Positions 34,299 through 44,173 of a stretch of 64,000 nt of DNA are shown here, one piece after another. The stretch is from the NCBI RefSeq assembly GCF_012563545.1, contig NZ_CP050804.1, positions 434,001-498,000 on the forward strand. The letters are read 5' to 3'. The translations under genes and the position numbers were made by a program. Under the pieces are notes generated by a model. It was not told the DNA's origin. It saw only the letters and a list, made by a program, of their open reading frames with translations, and ran no database searches. This stretch comes from Arcanobacterium buesumense. GTDB lineage: Bacteria; Actinomycetota; Actinomycetes; Actinomycetales; Actinomycetaceae. Position 1 is the first letter of the stretch, and each line of letters starts with the position of its first letter.

Positions 34299-36497
34299 AT
34301 GTATCTATCGTGGACACTCCTGCGCACCTCTCTCGCACATACTAAAGGGCGCCTCTCGCTGATCGCCGGGGCAGTGGCACTCGGTGTCATGCTCTTGCTG
34401 ACTGCTGCCTCATTTAATAATGCGCTATCTGTGGACTCGCCGTCGTTATGGTTACGAAGTATCGGTGATGAAATGGATGCCCAAGAAGGCGGCCGCCTGG
34501 CACCTGATCCAGCCAATTCTGTGCGGGTAACAAAAGATGACTTCAACCCGCTCATGAAAGTCGGCGCCAGTGAGATCCGCGGCGTCATAGTCGATTCCAC
34601 GGCCACCGTGAACGCCCCAGAACTCTACGATATAACGTGGCCAGCTCCTGGAGAATATCTCGTTTCAGCTGGGGTGCGAACTCTGATGGAAGAGCATCCG
34701 GAATATCAACTTCACGATCGCTTTGGGGTAACCGATATCGGAAATCTGCCTCAGGAATTAACGGCCGGCCCAGACGATCTGTTCGTTATCCGCGGTGCAC
34801 ACTTTGGCGATACCGGGGTAGTAATCTCTGATTTTTCCCAAGCACCACCAGAATCGATCAAAGTCAGTGTTGTTATTATGTACCTCGGGCTGATCGTTAT
34901 TCTCTTCCCCGTTTTGCTATTGATCTCTATCTCAGCCACCCTCGGCAGTGTGCAACGCGAACAACGCTATGCTGCACTGCGGCTCGTCGGTGCCACCAGC
35001 GGGCAAGTTGTGCGAATACTAGTCATGGAAGCACTGGTTGGTGCAGTGATCGGCTACATAATTGGACTAGCACTATTTTTGGCAGTGCGCCCCATCTTCC
35101 CAACCATTCGGATTGACGGCATGCGATTGTGGGCAAACAACTTTGCGATTACCCCGCTCCAAGCAGGTATCGTTGCCATTGCAGCTACTGTCTTAGTGGT
35201 CCTTGCCCACGGCTGGGGTATGCGCCACATCCATGTGTCACCATTAGGGGTCATACGCCGGCAGACCGCCACCGGCAAACCACATTGGTTACGGCTCCTA
35301 CCGCTTGCAGTGAGCATTGGCGTGATCGCCTACGAATATGCGGTTGTAGACTACAATTCTGGCGTTGTTAATGATTCATATATTTTGATGGGAGCCGTTA
35401 TTGGCGTGATGGCCGGCTTAGTGATCGCTAGTGCGTGGCTAACCTATAGCGTGGCACGGATCAGTGCTCGCTGGGCCCGCTCTGCACCAACGATTATTGG
35501 CCTGACGTATGTCAAAGCGCATGCTTCACGGATCTCACGTTCAGTTTCCGGTGTGGTACTCGCAGTTTTCGCCGGTTCCTTCTTCCTGACTGCCGTGTCC
35601 CAAACAGATGATGTTTTTGCCCGTGCTTCGCAAACCGTCCACTCGTTGCGTCCCGGTTCGTCAGCCATTCTTGGTTTCGACGACGACGCACCGGCACAAC
35701 GCCTCAACGAACTGCTACAAGCTGAACCGAGCATCGAACACAGCCATGTTTTCCCGTTTATTGCAGGATCCTGGACAGTGTTTGACTGCCAAGTAGTCAA
35801 TGACTACCTTGATACTTCTTGTGCCGATGGTGTTATTGGTATCAACCTGTGGGCATCGAATACCAACGAACAAGCACAGGTTAGCGCCACTAACCTTTCA
35901 GATTTCAAGCAACACGTGGGATCGGCTTATGGTGCAGCAACCGAGGGCACCCAGTATACGGTGATGGTAAAACTCCGTGACCCAAGCCAGCTAGAACAGT
36001 TGCGTTCCCTACTAGCACGTACACATCAGTTAGAAAACAACGAAGAGTCGATATGGATTTTCTCCGCCGGTGACAAATCCTCGTTTGCTGGAGTAGATGC
36101 CATTATTTTGCTCACCTACCTGGTTTACTTCGGCATTGGAGGAACAATCGCCGTCGCAATTATATCGATGCTGGTATCAACCTATGCTGGTTTGCTTGAA
36201 CGCCGTCGTTCCCTGCTCACTCTCCGGCTCAGCGGTATGCAACCCAAAAGCATTACCCGCATGATGCTCATCGAAACCGTCGGACCGTTGACGACCATGC
36301 TGGTTATCGCCGGCTCACTCGGGTTCGGTGCTGCCTGGGTGATGCTCCAGATATTCTCCTCGACCCTTGATGCTACCTTCGACCCGATCCTCCTCGCAGT
36401 CCTCATCTGTGCGTTGATCCTGGCTGGTTGTGCGATTGTCGCATTGGCCCCAGCTATGCGACGCATTACCCAACCGGCAACAAACAGACAAGAGTGA
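34299..36497 (+). CDS. FtsX-like ABC permease
   Basis: This gene encodes 732 residues with a duplicated FtsX arrangement: helix near 20-40, an outside loop to about 190, three helices (VVIMYLGLIVILFPVLLLI and two more), further helices near 340-450, a second outside loop, and final helices near 610-720. REQRYAALRLVGATSGQVVRI and RRRSLLTLRLSGMQPKSITRM are the two coupling loops typical of MacB/FtsX. It is the last gene of the padR operon and convergent with the PaiB-like gene, 5 bases apart. Confidence 0.9.
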   Translation: MYLSWTLLRTSLAHTKGRLSLIAGAVALGVMLLLTAASFNNALSVDSPSLWLRSIGDEMDAQEGGRLAPDPANSVRVTKDDFNPLMKVGASEIRGVIVDSTATVNAPELYDITWPAPGEYLVSAGVRTLMEEHPEYQLHDRFGVTDIGNLPQELTAGPDDLFVIRGAHFGDTGVVISDFSQAPPESIKVSVVIMYLGLIVILFPVLLLISISATLGSVQREQRYAALRLVGATSGQVVRILVMEALVGAVIGYIIGLALFLAVRPIFPTIRIDGMRLWANNFAITPLQAGIVAIAATVLVVLAHGWGMRHIHVSPLGVIRRQTATGKPHWLRLLPLAVSIGVIAYEYAVVDYNSGVVNDSYILMGAVIGVMAGLVIASAWLTYSVARISARWARSAPTIIGLTYVKAHASRISRSVSGVVLAVFAGSFFLTAVSQTDDVFARASQTVHSLRPGSSAILGFDDDAPAQRLNELLQAEPSIEHSHVFPFIAGSWTVFDCQVVNDYLDTSCADGVIGINLWASNTNEQAQVSATNLSDFKQHVGSAYGAATEGTQYTVMVKLRDPSQLEQLRSLLARTHQLENNEESIWIFSAGDKSSFAGVDAIILLTYLVYFGIGGTIAVAIISMLVSTYAGLLERRRSLLTLRLSGMQPKSITRMMLIETVGPLTTMLVIAGSLGFGAAWVMLQIFSSTLDATFDPILLAVLICALILAGCAIVALAPAMRRITQPATNRQE

Positions 36498-36502
36498 GAG
36501 GA

Positions 36503-37174
36503 TCAGAACTCATGTTTAGCACGCAAATCTAGTGCTTTACCTACGCGCGCCTCACGGGCCTGTGCCCACGGGATAGAAATATCACGCATGAGGCGCGCGA
36601 CCTCCTCCGCGCCGCCTGCTTCCATAGAATCAGCAAGGTTCGCTAAATCAGAGGAGGACAGGTTTTGATGAAGTTTGGCTTTGCCAACCACTTCAGTAAC
36701 AGCAAGTTCCATTCCTACGATGGCGCTGTAGGCTCGCTGAATCCGATGGGGCTGACTATCAGCCATCGTCCATACCGGTTCGTGATGCGCAACGAGTTGT
36801 TGCCAATGTTCGTGTTTCCAGGCGTCGTCGTCGAACGTATGGAACGCGCCCCGAATATGAATCGTCACATAATCCCAACTTGGCGCGGTAGGCATAACCG
36901 ATCCGGGTTTTTCTGGCGGTAAATAGTGCCCGGGAACGTGCGCGTCAGCTCCAGTGACGATCAGTAACGCATCACCAGAATCGTGAACTTGTGGATTAAC
37001 TCGGTTCAGGTGTGCTTGAACAACCTGCTTGCCGTCTTTTTCAACGACGACGAACGGGACCCGCGTTGCGTTAATACCATTCTTTCCAGTAGTGATCAGT
37101 TCCCCAACGCCGATACGGCTGGCGTAAGCGAGAGCAGCTTGCGGATCGAGCATATGTTGATGAGCGACGTACAT
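36503..37174 (-). CDS. PaiB-family FMN-binding protein
   Basis: This gene encodes 223 residues. ELITTGKNGINATRVPFVV, QAHLNRVNPQ, PGHYLPPEKPGSVMPTAPSWDYVTIHIRG (landmarks VPGHY and WDYVTIHIRG) and a late KLHQNLSSSDLANL are PaiB/FMN-binding negative regulator features; the flavin pocket is of split-barrel type. Despite the family name, direct DNA binding is doubtful because no helix-turn-helix is visible. It lies 4 bases downstream of folA on the same strand and may share its transcript. Confidence 0.88.
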   Translation of the reverse strand: MYVAHQHMLDPQAALAYASRIGVGELITTGKNGINATRVPFVVVEKDGKQVVQAHLNRVNPQVHDSGDALLIVTGADAHVPGHYLPPEKPGSVMPTAPSWDYVTIHIRGAFHTFDDDAWKHEHWQQLVAHHEPVWTMADSQPHRIQRAYSAIVGMELAVTEVVGKAKLHQNLSSSDLANLADSMEAGGAEEVARLMRDISIPWAQAREARVGKALDLRAKHEF

Positions 37175-37178
37175 CGTA

Positions 37179-37718
37179 TTATTTTCCGATCAATCTGGTG
37201 ATCTCATACTGCGTGAGTTCGGCATCTGGGCGGGTGTAAACACTGACATAAAAGTTTAATCCAGTTTCTGACTGGTGTTCTTGCCCGCGACATTCTTTCC
37301 AGCTAGGGGGAATATGTGGAGCATAGGAGTCGGCTTCTGGAATCATGAGATCAATGTGGGTGACAACAGCGAAATCACAATGTTCTAGCATGCTGCGATA
37401 AATATGACCGCCACCAATGACCCAGCAGTATGTGTCTGTGTGCTGGTGAGCATGCGTTAGTGCGTCAGTGATATTCCTAGCGACGATGCCTCCCGAAGCA
37501 ACAAACTCGGTATCAGTTGATAAGACGATATTTGTGCGTCCAGGCAACGGACGAAATCGGTCTGGTAGCGACTGCCACGTATGCCGTCCCATAATGACTG
37601 GATAGCTCATCGTAGCGCGCCGGAACAAGGCTAAGTCTTCAGGCAAATGCCATGGTATCTGCCCATTTTTGCCCAGTGCGCCGTCGTGCGCTTGAGCCCA
37701 TATTGCCCCGATCTTCAT
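37179..37718 (-). CDS. folA: dihydrofolate reductase
   Basis: This gene encodes 179 residues. [30 protein letters not shown] carries the substrate-site Asp (PWHLPEDL), then [25 protein letters not shown] and VIGGGHIY for NADPH. The enzyme reduces dihydrofolate to tetrahydrofolate, recycling the product of thymidylate synthase, whose stop it overlaps by 4 bases. Confidence 0.96.
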   Translation of the reverse strand: MKIGAIWAQAHDGALGKNGQIPWHLPEDLALFRRATMSYPVIMGRHTWQSLPDRFRPLPGRTNIVLSTDTEFVASGGIVARNITDALTHAHQHTDTYCWVIGGGHIYRSMLEHCDFAVVTHIDLMIPEADSYAPHIPPSWKECRGQEHQSETGLNFYVSVYTRPDAELTQYEITRLIGK

Positions 37719-38515
37719 ACTGCAACCGGGGCAAATAATGCTCGATGGTGCTGGTAGCCATCTGCGGCAGAAATATCATCCATCGTGTAGCTGAAAATAT
37801 CGGGAGCCTTTCGGAGATGAAGAGTGGGGAACGGATAAGGTTCCCGAGAGATCTGTTCGCGGACTTGCTCAAGATGGTTGAGATAGATATGGCAATCTCC
37901 ACCAGTCCAGACAAACTCACCTACATCAAGATCAGCTTGTTGGGCAATCATGTGAGTGAGTAACGCATAGGAGGCAATATTAAACGGTACTCCGAGGAAC
38001 AGATCGGCGGAGCGTTGATAAAGTTGGCAGGACAATTTCCCATCAGCTACATAGAACTGGAAAAAGGCATGGCATGGTTGTAATGCCATCTGATCTAAGT
38101 CCGCCACATTCCATGCGCTAACGATCATACGGCGAGAATCAGGAGTTTCTCGTAACTGCTCTATCACCCGGGAGATCTGGTCAATATGGGAACCGTCTGG
38201 AGTTGGCCAGGAACGCCACTGATATCCATATACTGGACCAAGATTTCCATCTTCGTCTGCCCACTCGTCCCAAATAGTGATGCCGTGTTCGTGAAGCCAG
38301 CCAATATTGGTATCGCCACGCAAAAACCATAAAAGTTCGCCTTTAACGGCTTTCATAGCGACAAACTTGGTGGTGATACGCGGAAAACCTTGCGCTAAAT
38401 TGAAACGCATCTGGCGACCAAAAACGGAAAGTGTTCCAGTTCCAGTGCGGTCTGTTTTCCGTGTCCCATTCGCTAAAACATCGGCTAGCAAATCTTCATA
38501 TTGACGATTAATCAT
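37715..38515 (-). CDS. thyA: thymidylate synthase ThyA
   Basis: This gene encodes 266 residues, close to the 264 of E. coli ThyA. The catalytic Cys is in [12 protein letters not shown], with Arg binders in [12 protein letters not shown] and the nucleotide site [22 protein letters not shown]. It makes dTMP from dUMP using methylene-tetrahydrofolate. The start overlaps the DUF2505 gene by 8 bases and its stop overlaps folA, so the three form one operon. Confidence 0.97.
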   Translation of the reverse strand: MINRQYEDLLADVLANGTRKTDRTGTGTLSVFGRQMRFNLAQGFPRITTKFVAMKAVKGELLWFLRGDTNIGWLHEHGITIWDEWADEDGNLGPVYGYQWRSWPTPDGSHIDQISRVIEQLRETPDSRRMIVSAWNVADLDQMALQPCHAFFQFYVADGKLSCQLYQRSADLFLGVPFNIASYALLTHMIAQQADLDVGEFVWTGGDCHIYLNHLEQVREQISREPYPFPTLHLRKAPDIFSYTMDDISAADGYQHHRALFAPVAV

Positions 38516-39011
38516 TGTATTCTCCGCGCGCCTTAACTAATAATTCGTTAACAAGCGCAGTGTCCTTGACTAAAATCTCTGGAACCTTATTCTCGATACC
38601 ACGTTCGATCATCGCCCCGGCAAATGGAACCGAAACTTTCAGCTGTAACTCCAGCTTTCCGGCAGTACCACTGTCAGTATCAACCAGTAGAATCCGAGCA
38701 GTGCACTTAACCGGAAGCTTCGTCGACACAAGATAATCAATCTGTGCGCCGGCATCGGTTACCGTCTCTACGCTCGTAATTGTCACCGTTGCGCTCTTAC
38801 CCAAAAACATCGATAACTGATCAGGGATCTGATTCGGTCCAGCAACAACTGTCAGCGTAGTACGTGCCTTGCCATCAACTTCCTCGCGGACTACGTCGTA
38901 ATCGGGATGTCCGACCTCCTGCAACCGCCGGAAAACCAGTTCCTCGGAGCTCAAAACCTCAAGAACCTCAGTGAGGGTTCCACCATAGTGCAGATCATGT
39001 GTGATGTTCAT
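38508..39011 (-). CDS. DUF2505-family protein
   Basis: This gene encodes 167 residues from ATG 39011, which has AGGAGT directly upstream; the longer frame to 39029 lacks a site. It has a START/SRPBCC-like composition: [28 protein letters not shown], mid-region [21 protein letters not shown] and a C-terminal [17 protein letters not shown]. The family is typical of actinobacteria, probably a small lipid- or ligand-binding fold, with no known role. First gene of the thyA-folA operon. Confidence 0.85.
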   Translation of the reverse strand: MNITHDLHYGGTLTEVLEVLSSEELVFRRLQEVGHPDYDVVREEVDGKARTTLTVVAGPNQIPDQLSMFLGKSATVTITSVETVTDAGAQIDYLVSTKLPVKCTARILLVDTDSGTAGKLELQLKVSVPFAGAMIERGIENKVPEILVKDTALVNELLVKARGEYND

Positions 39012-39048
39012 ACTCCTATTCAACACCATTTACCTCTATTGTTAAACT

Positions 39049-40473
39049 GTGTCTACACTAACAAATATTTTGCAACAACGAACTGCCCTTGCGTTCGACC
39101 AACGCGAGTGGCTTCACATGCTCACTGGAGACTGGCAAATACTGGCTGATATTTTGTTTGCTGACCTATTTTTAGTCGCGACAACAGCTGACGGTCCAGT
39201 CATTGCTGCCCAAACACGTCCAGCTACCGCAACCACACTGTACGAAAGTGATGCGGTTGGTACAGTTGTGGAACGAATTTATCTCAAAGGTTTTGAAGAA
39301 GCATTAGCTACCGGAGAGGTTATTACTTGGGGTGATGATGAAGTTGAAACAACATTCATCCCGGTGTTTTACCGAGGCCATAATATTGCCGTGGTGATTG
39401 CGGTTAACGCGCTTTTCCCTGATCGGCTACTGTCTCATGCGCAACATAATTATGATTCTATTGCTCAAGATCTCGCCCGGATGATCACGACCGGAGAATT
39501 TCCGTACAGTGAAGCCCCCTCGGGTTATCGACATGGTACCCCGCGCGTCTCAGATGGTGTCATCCATTTAAATGAAGATGGGGTAGTGCTATTTGCTTCT
39601 CCTAATGCGATATCCCATTTTCGGCGTATTGGAGTTGATGAGCCGCTCCATGATCGGATCTTGGCGGAATTGGTAACTGAAAAAATTGATGATTATTCGG
39701 CAGTTGATGAGTCTTTACCAGTTGTTTTGATGGGAAGAGCTGCCTGGATGGCAGAGCTGGAATCGCATTCGGTAACAGTATCGATGCGAGCAGTTCCCTT
39801 ACGGCGCGATGGTGAACGGCTCGGCGCAATGTTGCTGTGTCGCGATGTGTCAGAATTACGCCGCCAAGAAAAAGAACTTATTACAAAGGATGCAACAATA
39901 CGCGAAATTCATCACCGGGTGAAGAATAATTTGCAGACAGTATCAGCGTTATTACGATTACAAGCACGGCGAGCATCCTCTGAAGAAACTCGTGCGGCAT
40001 TAGAAACTGCACAACGGCGAGTATCGACGATCGCTCTTGTTCACCAACAGCTATCGCAAACTATCAACGAAGTTGTCGACTTTGATGAATTATTTATTCC
40101 GGTGTTGAAAATGGCTGTTGATATCGCAGTTAACGATGTGGTGGTCACTTCCTCGTTCACCGGCTCATTTGGGTTTGTACGCGCGGAGGCTGCTGCGGCA
40201 TTGTCTGTGGTGCTCAATGAGATTATTTCCAACGCAGTTGAACACGGTTTACCTCACGGTGGGCATGTGAACGTCGATGCGTTGCGTGATGGCTACGAGC
40301 TTATCGTGACAGTGCACGACGACGGCGTTGGAATCGGTGAGAATGGACCAGGATCTGGATTAGGGACACAGATTGTTAAGACCATGGTTTCATCTGAGCT
40401 CCATGGCAGAATCACTTGGGAAAACGGTGAAGATGGCGGAACTGTTGTCACTATAACTATGCAGATGAATTAA
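39049..40473 (+). CDS. pdtaS: PdtaS-like sensor histidine kinase
   Basis: This gene encodes 474 residues and is fully cytoplasmic. An N-terminal GAF domain (about 1-145), a PAS domain (about 160-270) and a HisKA_2 domain with the phospho-acceptor in REIHHRVKNNLQTVSALLRLQARR (landmark EIHHRVKNNLQT) lead to a HATPase_c domain (NEIISNAVEHG, DDGVGI, GSGLGTQIV). This layout is that of mycobacterial PdtaS, which signals to the RNA-binding antiterminator PdtaR; no PdtaR gene is in the window. GTG 39049 has no ribosome site but follows TAAACT by 3 bases, so translation may be leaderless. Confidence 0.88.
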   Translation: MSTLTNILQQRTALAFDQREWLHMLTGDWQILADILFADLFLVATTADGPVIAAQTRPATATTLYESDAVGTVVERIYLKGFEEALATGEVITWGDDEVETTFIPVFYRGHNIAVVIAVNALFPDRLLSHAQHNYDSIAQDLARMITTGEFPYSEAPSGYRHGTPRVSDGVIHLNEDGVVLFASPNAISHFRRIGVDEPLHDRILAELVTEKIDDYSAVDESLPVVLMGRAAWMAELESHSVTVSMRAVPLRRDGERLGAMLLCRDVSELRRQEKELITKDATIREIHHRVKNNLQTVSALLRLQARRASSEETRAALETAQRRVSTIALVHQQLSQTINEVVDFDELFIPVLKMAVDIAVNDVVVTSSFTGSFGFVRAEAAAALSVVLNEIISNAVEHGLPHGGHVNVDALRDGYELIVTVHDDGVGIGENGPGSGLGTQIVKTMVSSELHGRITWENGEDGGTVVTITMQMN

Positions 40474-40474
40474 C

Positions 40475-40524
40475 TTGCTTTGTGGGGGCATCCGTTCGAT
40501 GGAACGGATGCCCCCACAAAGCAA
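40475..40524. terminator. 23-bp bidirectional terminator
   Basis: Arms 40475-40497 and 40502-40524 are perfect complements around GATG. A GTGGGGGCATCCG core flanked by TTGCTT/AAGCAAAA serves both the kinase gene and the convergent whiB gene. Confidence 0.9.
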
Positions 40525-40538
40525 AAACGCGATATAAG

Positions 40539-40787
40539 TTATGGAACGCGATGTACTCGTACTGAACGACGTTTAAGCGAACGCCGCTCATCTTCCGATA
40601 GTGCGCCCCACACGCCGGCATCCTGATTAGTTTCTAGCGCCCATTTTAAACAAGTTTCGACGACTGTGCAGGTACGGCATATACTCTTAGCCCGTTCTAC
40701 CTGTGCTAAGGCCGCGTTGGAACTACCAACCGGGAAAAATAATTCCGGATCTTCGTCCAAGCATGCAGCATGATGTCGCCAGTCCAT
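40539..40787 (-). CDS. whiB1: WhiB-family iron-sulfur regulator, WhiB1-like
   Basis: This gene encodes 82 residues. Four Cys ligands for a [4Fe-4S] cluster are present (ACLDEDPELFFP, then CRTCTVVETC), plus the GVWGA turn and the basic tail RRSLKRRSVR. MDWRHHAACLDEDPELFFPVG (landmark DPELFFPVG) resembles WhiB1 most. WhiB1 binds the primary sigma factor and responds to nitric oxide. The usual GVWGG turn has Ala at the last position here. Confidence 0.92.
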   Translation of the reverse strand: MDWRHHAACLDEDPELFFPVGSSNAALAQVERAKSICRTCTVVETCLKWALETNQDAGVWGALSEDERRSLKRRSVRVHRVP

Positions 40788-40887
40788 TGGGTACTATCTA
40801 CTCTCCTATAGCCATTTTTATCTCCTATGGATACCTTCGCAGTTTTTCTGGTCAGAAGAAAGAGATAACGCTGTGACGTTTGTCAGT

Positions 40888-43440
40888 TTAGGGATACGTC
40901 ACATCCAAATACTTATCGTAAGGAATTATCCGGCGTTGATAATTAGTTCGGATAAAAACGAATGCCAACGTGAAAAATAACAGGAGCCCCACTAGCATCC
41001 CAATAGAAATAAACGGAATGAATAAATCTTCATGGTAGTGCGAGCCTAATAAATAGAACCATAGTAGTGGCATGGAGCTTAAGCCCAGCAGCGCGCCAAT
41101 AATAATATGGATACAGACATATCCGAGGTTTTCAATGATATAAGAGCGTTCAAGTCGGGTAGTAGACACCCCTAAACTGAGCAGTAGTCGGGTATTATCT
41201 CGATGGTGCTCGTGATGATACGTCGTCGTCGCTAGCTGAGCAATCAGTGAAGCGATAAGCCCGTAAAAAATAAGTAACGACAAAAGAGGGATAATCCAAT
41301 TTGCTCGTTCCGCACTAGTTAAAACATCGTAGCTCACCCCGGTATCGACCCGGAACGGTTCAGATAATTGTTTTGAAATAAGTGAAGAACGGAACTTAAC
41401 AAAATATTTTGATAAATCAGAATGTTGAGATTCTGTAGCGCGAACCCACACTTCGTCAACTACTGGAGCAGAAGAAAGTAGTCCAAGATCAGAAAGATCC
41501 ATCACAACCCACGGACTAGAAGCCGTTTTCACGCTAAACAATACTAGTGAGCCGTCATCAGCCATAAACTCAAGGGAATCCCCGGCGGTCAGACCAAGAT
41601 GGGACATAACATCACGGGGAACAAAAATCGTGCCAGGCACAGGAATATCAGCATGCTCCGAAGGTGAAAAATATGCTTGAGCCTGATCAGGATCAACTGC
41701 GCGAACTCGCATATCAGTTGACTCTAGATCTGTATATCGGTTAGTTAAGGAAAGCGTCGCATGCGTAACCGGCAGAAAAGAATCAACCCCTGGATACGAG
41801 GAAATCGTAGAGATAACGCTATCGGAAATACCGCTAGGGGAGTTCTCATCTGCCGTGACTGTAATATCGTAAGGGCTCACCTTATTAGCACTATGATTAA
41901 CCGAATATGACGACGAAGAGTAGGTTGTCAAAACAATCACCAACATCGCTACCCCCAACACCACAAGCCGAGAACTAAATAGCGCATGGTGGAAAACATC
42001 AGGCTTCGTACCCGGATTAGCCGAAAGGAAGAGCGCCAAGGGGTTTTGTGTACGAGTAAGAAGACGACGGAACAAGCGGGTGGCATATAAGTGCGCCACA
42101 AGACTACCAAATACCAATAATGCAACTCCCAGCAGCGCCAAAGCATCCGTGTAAGAGGACCACGAATCAATATTTTGCACATGCCTACTGGCCAATGCAG
42201 AAAATACGAGTAACGTCGTCATAAGCACTATCCCGGCAAACCAGCGGGTAGCGCGGATGAAGATCTGCGTCTTCTTCGCTGGTGGACGCACTAAAAATAA
42301 GGGTGAACCGGCGGTATGCCAGGCGCCAGAAATTGCTGCCAAACACAAGGTTGTCAGCATAATCAACATGGTTTGGATTCCAGCGAAGGCTGAGGGCCGA
42401 TAATAGGGCGAAAGGAAATGATAACCGGGAATAAACTGAATAAGAAGATGCAGTAACTTACCTAAAATGTGCCCAACAAGCATTCCGGCGGTAATGGATA
42501 AAATGCCAACAAGCAATAATTGCAGTAATGCTAGCAAAAAGATATGGCTTTGGGTTGCTCCCAAACTGATCAGTATGCGGTAGTCCCCGGTACGTGAGTG
42601 CAGAATTTTACGTCCGGCAAAATAAAGGGCAGATAAGGAACCCAACGCGGGAAGAAGGAGAATGCCATGGCCAGCTCCTCGAAGATTCGATATGTAGGCG
42701 TTGATGTGTCGTAAATGTTGTTCATAAGCTTGTTCCCGGGTAACAACAACTGTACCGGGAATATCTAGCAAAGAATCTTTGAATTCTTCAATCCCTACAT
42801 TTTCTTGTTTGGTAACACGTATCACAGATTTTGCGATGGGCTGTTGACCAGCTGTTTTTTCCCATAAATCACGCATATCCATGCCGGAAATTGCATTAAA
42901 TAGCGAGTCGAAGCTTTCATTTAGCGGGCTGTATGAGTAGAGTCCGCGCACTACTACTTCTTTAGTAATACCATGGGTGTTTAAACATGGGATGGTAAGA
43001 ATAAGCCTGTCACCAACGGTAATATCAAGAGCACGAGCAATAGCTACTGGCAGGGCAATTTCGTCAGGGTTAGTGGGATATGAGCCTTTGTAAAAATCCT
43101 CATTCCGAAAGGATTTGGGTGGAATACTACCGATTTTTACTTGAGCTGAGCCTGAGCTACTCATAACTGATCCCCATAGTGGGGTGGCGGAATAAGCTTC
43201 ATTAACTGTCGGCAACTGTTCCACCTGCGTTAAAAAATCCCGTCCTGGAAGGTCGGAATTATGAACGTTAACGTCTGCGCTCGTCAACAATGCTTGGGCA
43301 GAATATGATGCGGATTGATCCGCGTATTCTTGAGCAGCTAGTCCCAAAAAAATAAACATCGTTGAGACGAGAGTGACAATAATGGGAACTAAGTACAGCC
43401 GCCAATACGCAACAACATGTTCGAAGACGAAAGCTAACAT
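40888..43440 (-). CDS. FtsX-like permease of the degenerate-ATPase ABC locus
   Basis: This gene encodes 850 residues. There is one helix near 15-37, a large outside domain (about 40-260), helices near 260-370 and 395-460, a second outside domain (about 490-720) and three closing helices. The duplicated FtsX layout is clear, but the coupling loops (RILISLGATQSHIFLL and TRLLLSLGVSTTRLERSY) are kept. It starts in a TAATG overlap with the ATPase gene. It is monomeric in design (both halves in one chain). A sensor kinase and regulator lie directly upstream. Confidence 0.88.
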   Translation of the reverse strand: MLAFVFEHVVAYWRLYLVPIIVTLVSTMFIFLGLAAQEYADQSASYSAQALLTSADVNVHNSDLPGRDFLTQVEQLPTVNEAYSATPLWGSVMSSSGSAQVKIGSIPPKSFRNEDFYKGSYPTNPDEIALPVAIARALDITVGDRLILTIPCLNTHGITKEVVVRGLYSYSPLNESFDSLFNAISGMDMRDLWEKTAGQQPIAKSVIRVTKQENVGIEEFKDSLLDIPGTVVVTREQAYEQHLRHINAYISNLRGAGHGILLLPALGSLSALYFAGRKILHSRTGDYRILISLGATQSHIFLLALLQLLLVGILSITAGMLVGHILGKLLHLLIQFIPGYHFLSPYYRPSAFAGIQTMLIMLTTLCLAAISGAWHTAGSPLFLVRPPAKKTQIFIRATRWFAGIVLMTTLLVFSALASRHVQNIDSWSSYTDALALLGVALLVFGSLVAHLYATRLFRRLLTRTQNPLALFLSANPGTKPDVFHHALFSSRLVVLGVAMLVIVLTTYSSSSYSVNHSANKVSPYDITVTADENSPSGISDSVISTISSYPGVDSFLPVTHATLSLTNRYTDLESTDMRVRAVDPDQAQAYFSPSEHADIPVPGTIFVPRDVMSHLGLTAGDSLEFMADDGSLVLFSVKTASSPWVVMDLSDLGLLSSAPVVDEVWVRATESQHSDLSKYFVKFRSSLISKQLSEPFRVDTGVSYDVLTSAERANWIIPLLSLLIFYGLIASLIAQLATTTYHHEHHRDNTRLLLSLGVSTTRLERSYIIENLGYVCIHIIIGALLGLSSMPLLWFYLLGSHYHEDLFIPFISIGMLVGLLLFFTLAFVFIRTNYQRRIIPYDKYLDVTYP

Positions 43441-44168
43441 TATGACGTCCGGGTAGCAGTGTTTTCCTGTGCGTATGACAGTGAGTGGAGCGAAGGATTA
43501 ACAATCATGCCAGTTGGTTCGCCGTCGAGGAATAAATGAACGTGATCTGCATACGATGCTACGAAGTTACTGTGAGTAGACATAATGATTGAAATTCCAT
43601 ACTCTCGACAAGAACGCCGAAGACTGTCGAGGATCATTTCAGATGATTCATGGCGTAAAAATTGTGTTGGTTCTTGAGCCAAAATAAGTTGGGACTCTTT
43701 TAAAACTGCCCGGGCAATAGCAATCCGTTGGAGAACATCGGCTGTTACTTCCATCGGATTCATAGCCAAATAGGATTGAAGATTAAAGGAGGTAATGACG
43801 TCGTCTAAAAGATCTTCATTTACTGGTAAAGACGAAATAGTGTGTGCTAGTAATAAGTTTTCTTCGATAGATAGAGTTTCGACGATGTTGTGCCGGCTAA
43901 AAACGAAAGCCACATCGGTAGCTCGCAATGTAGCAAGTTCGCTGGCTGTGCTACGCGTGACATCAACGTCACACGTTATTATGCGCCCAGAAGTGACGGG
44001 ATAAAGCCCACCGATAGCTTCGATCAGCAATGATTTAGAAGAGCCATTAGGACCCAGAATTGCCGAGAATTTTCCTCTCTGAAATGTCATGGACACATTG
44101 GTTATTTCACGATCTTGTGGAGTGGCATGAGAACGAACAGAGACGTCGATTAGTTGGGCAATGGACAT
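43440..44168 (-). CDS. ABC transporter ATP-binding protein with degenerate catalytic motifs
   Basis: This gene encodes 242 residues; overall fold and size are those of MacB-type ATPases. Most active-site motifs are changed: Walker A reads GPNGSSKSL (Gly to Ser before Lys), the Q-loop is FVFSRHN (Gln lost), the signature LSGGQ reads VTADVLQR, and Walker B reads LILAQEPTQ (Asp to Gln). The catalytic Glu and the H-loop STHS remain. It may bind ATP poorly or act structurally. Both neighbours are intact and the reading frame is clean, so it is not a decaying gene. Coupled to the permease by TAATG. Confidence 0.85.
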   Translation of the reverse strand: MSIAQLIDVSVRSHATPQDREITNVSMTFQRGKFSAILGPNGSSKSLLIEAIGGLYPVTSGRIITCDVDVTRSTASELATLRATDVAFVFSRHNIVETLSIEENLLLAHTISSLPVNEDLLDDVITSFNLQSYLAMNPMEVTADVLQRIAIARAVLKESQLILAQEPTQFLRHESSEMILDSLRRSCREYGISIIMSTHSNFVASYADHVHLFLDGEPTGMIVNPSLHSLSYAQENTATRTS

Positions 44169-44173
44169 GATTA

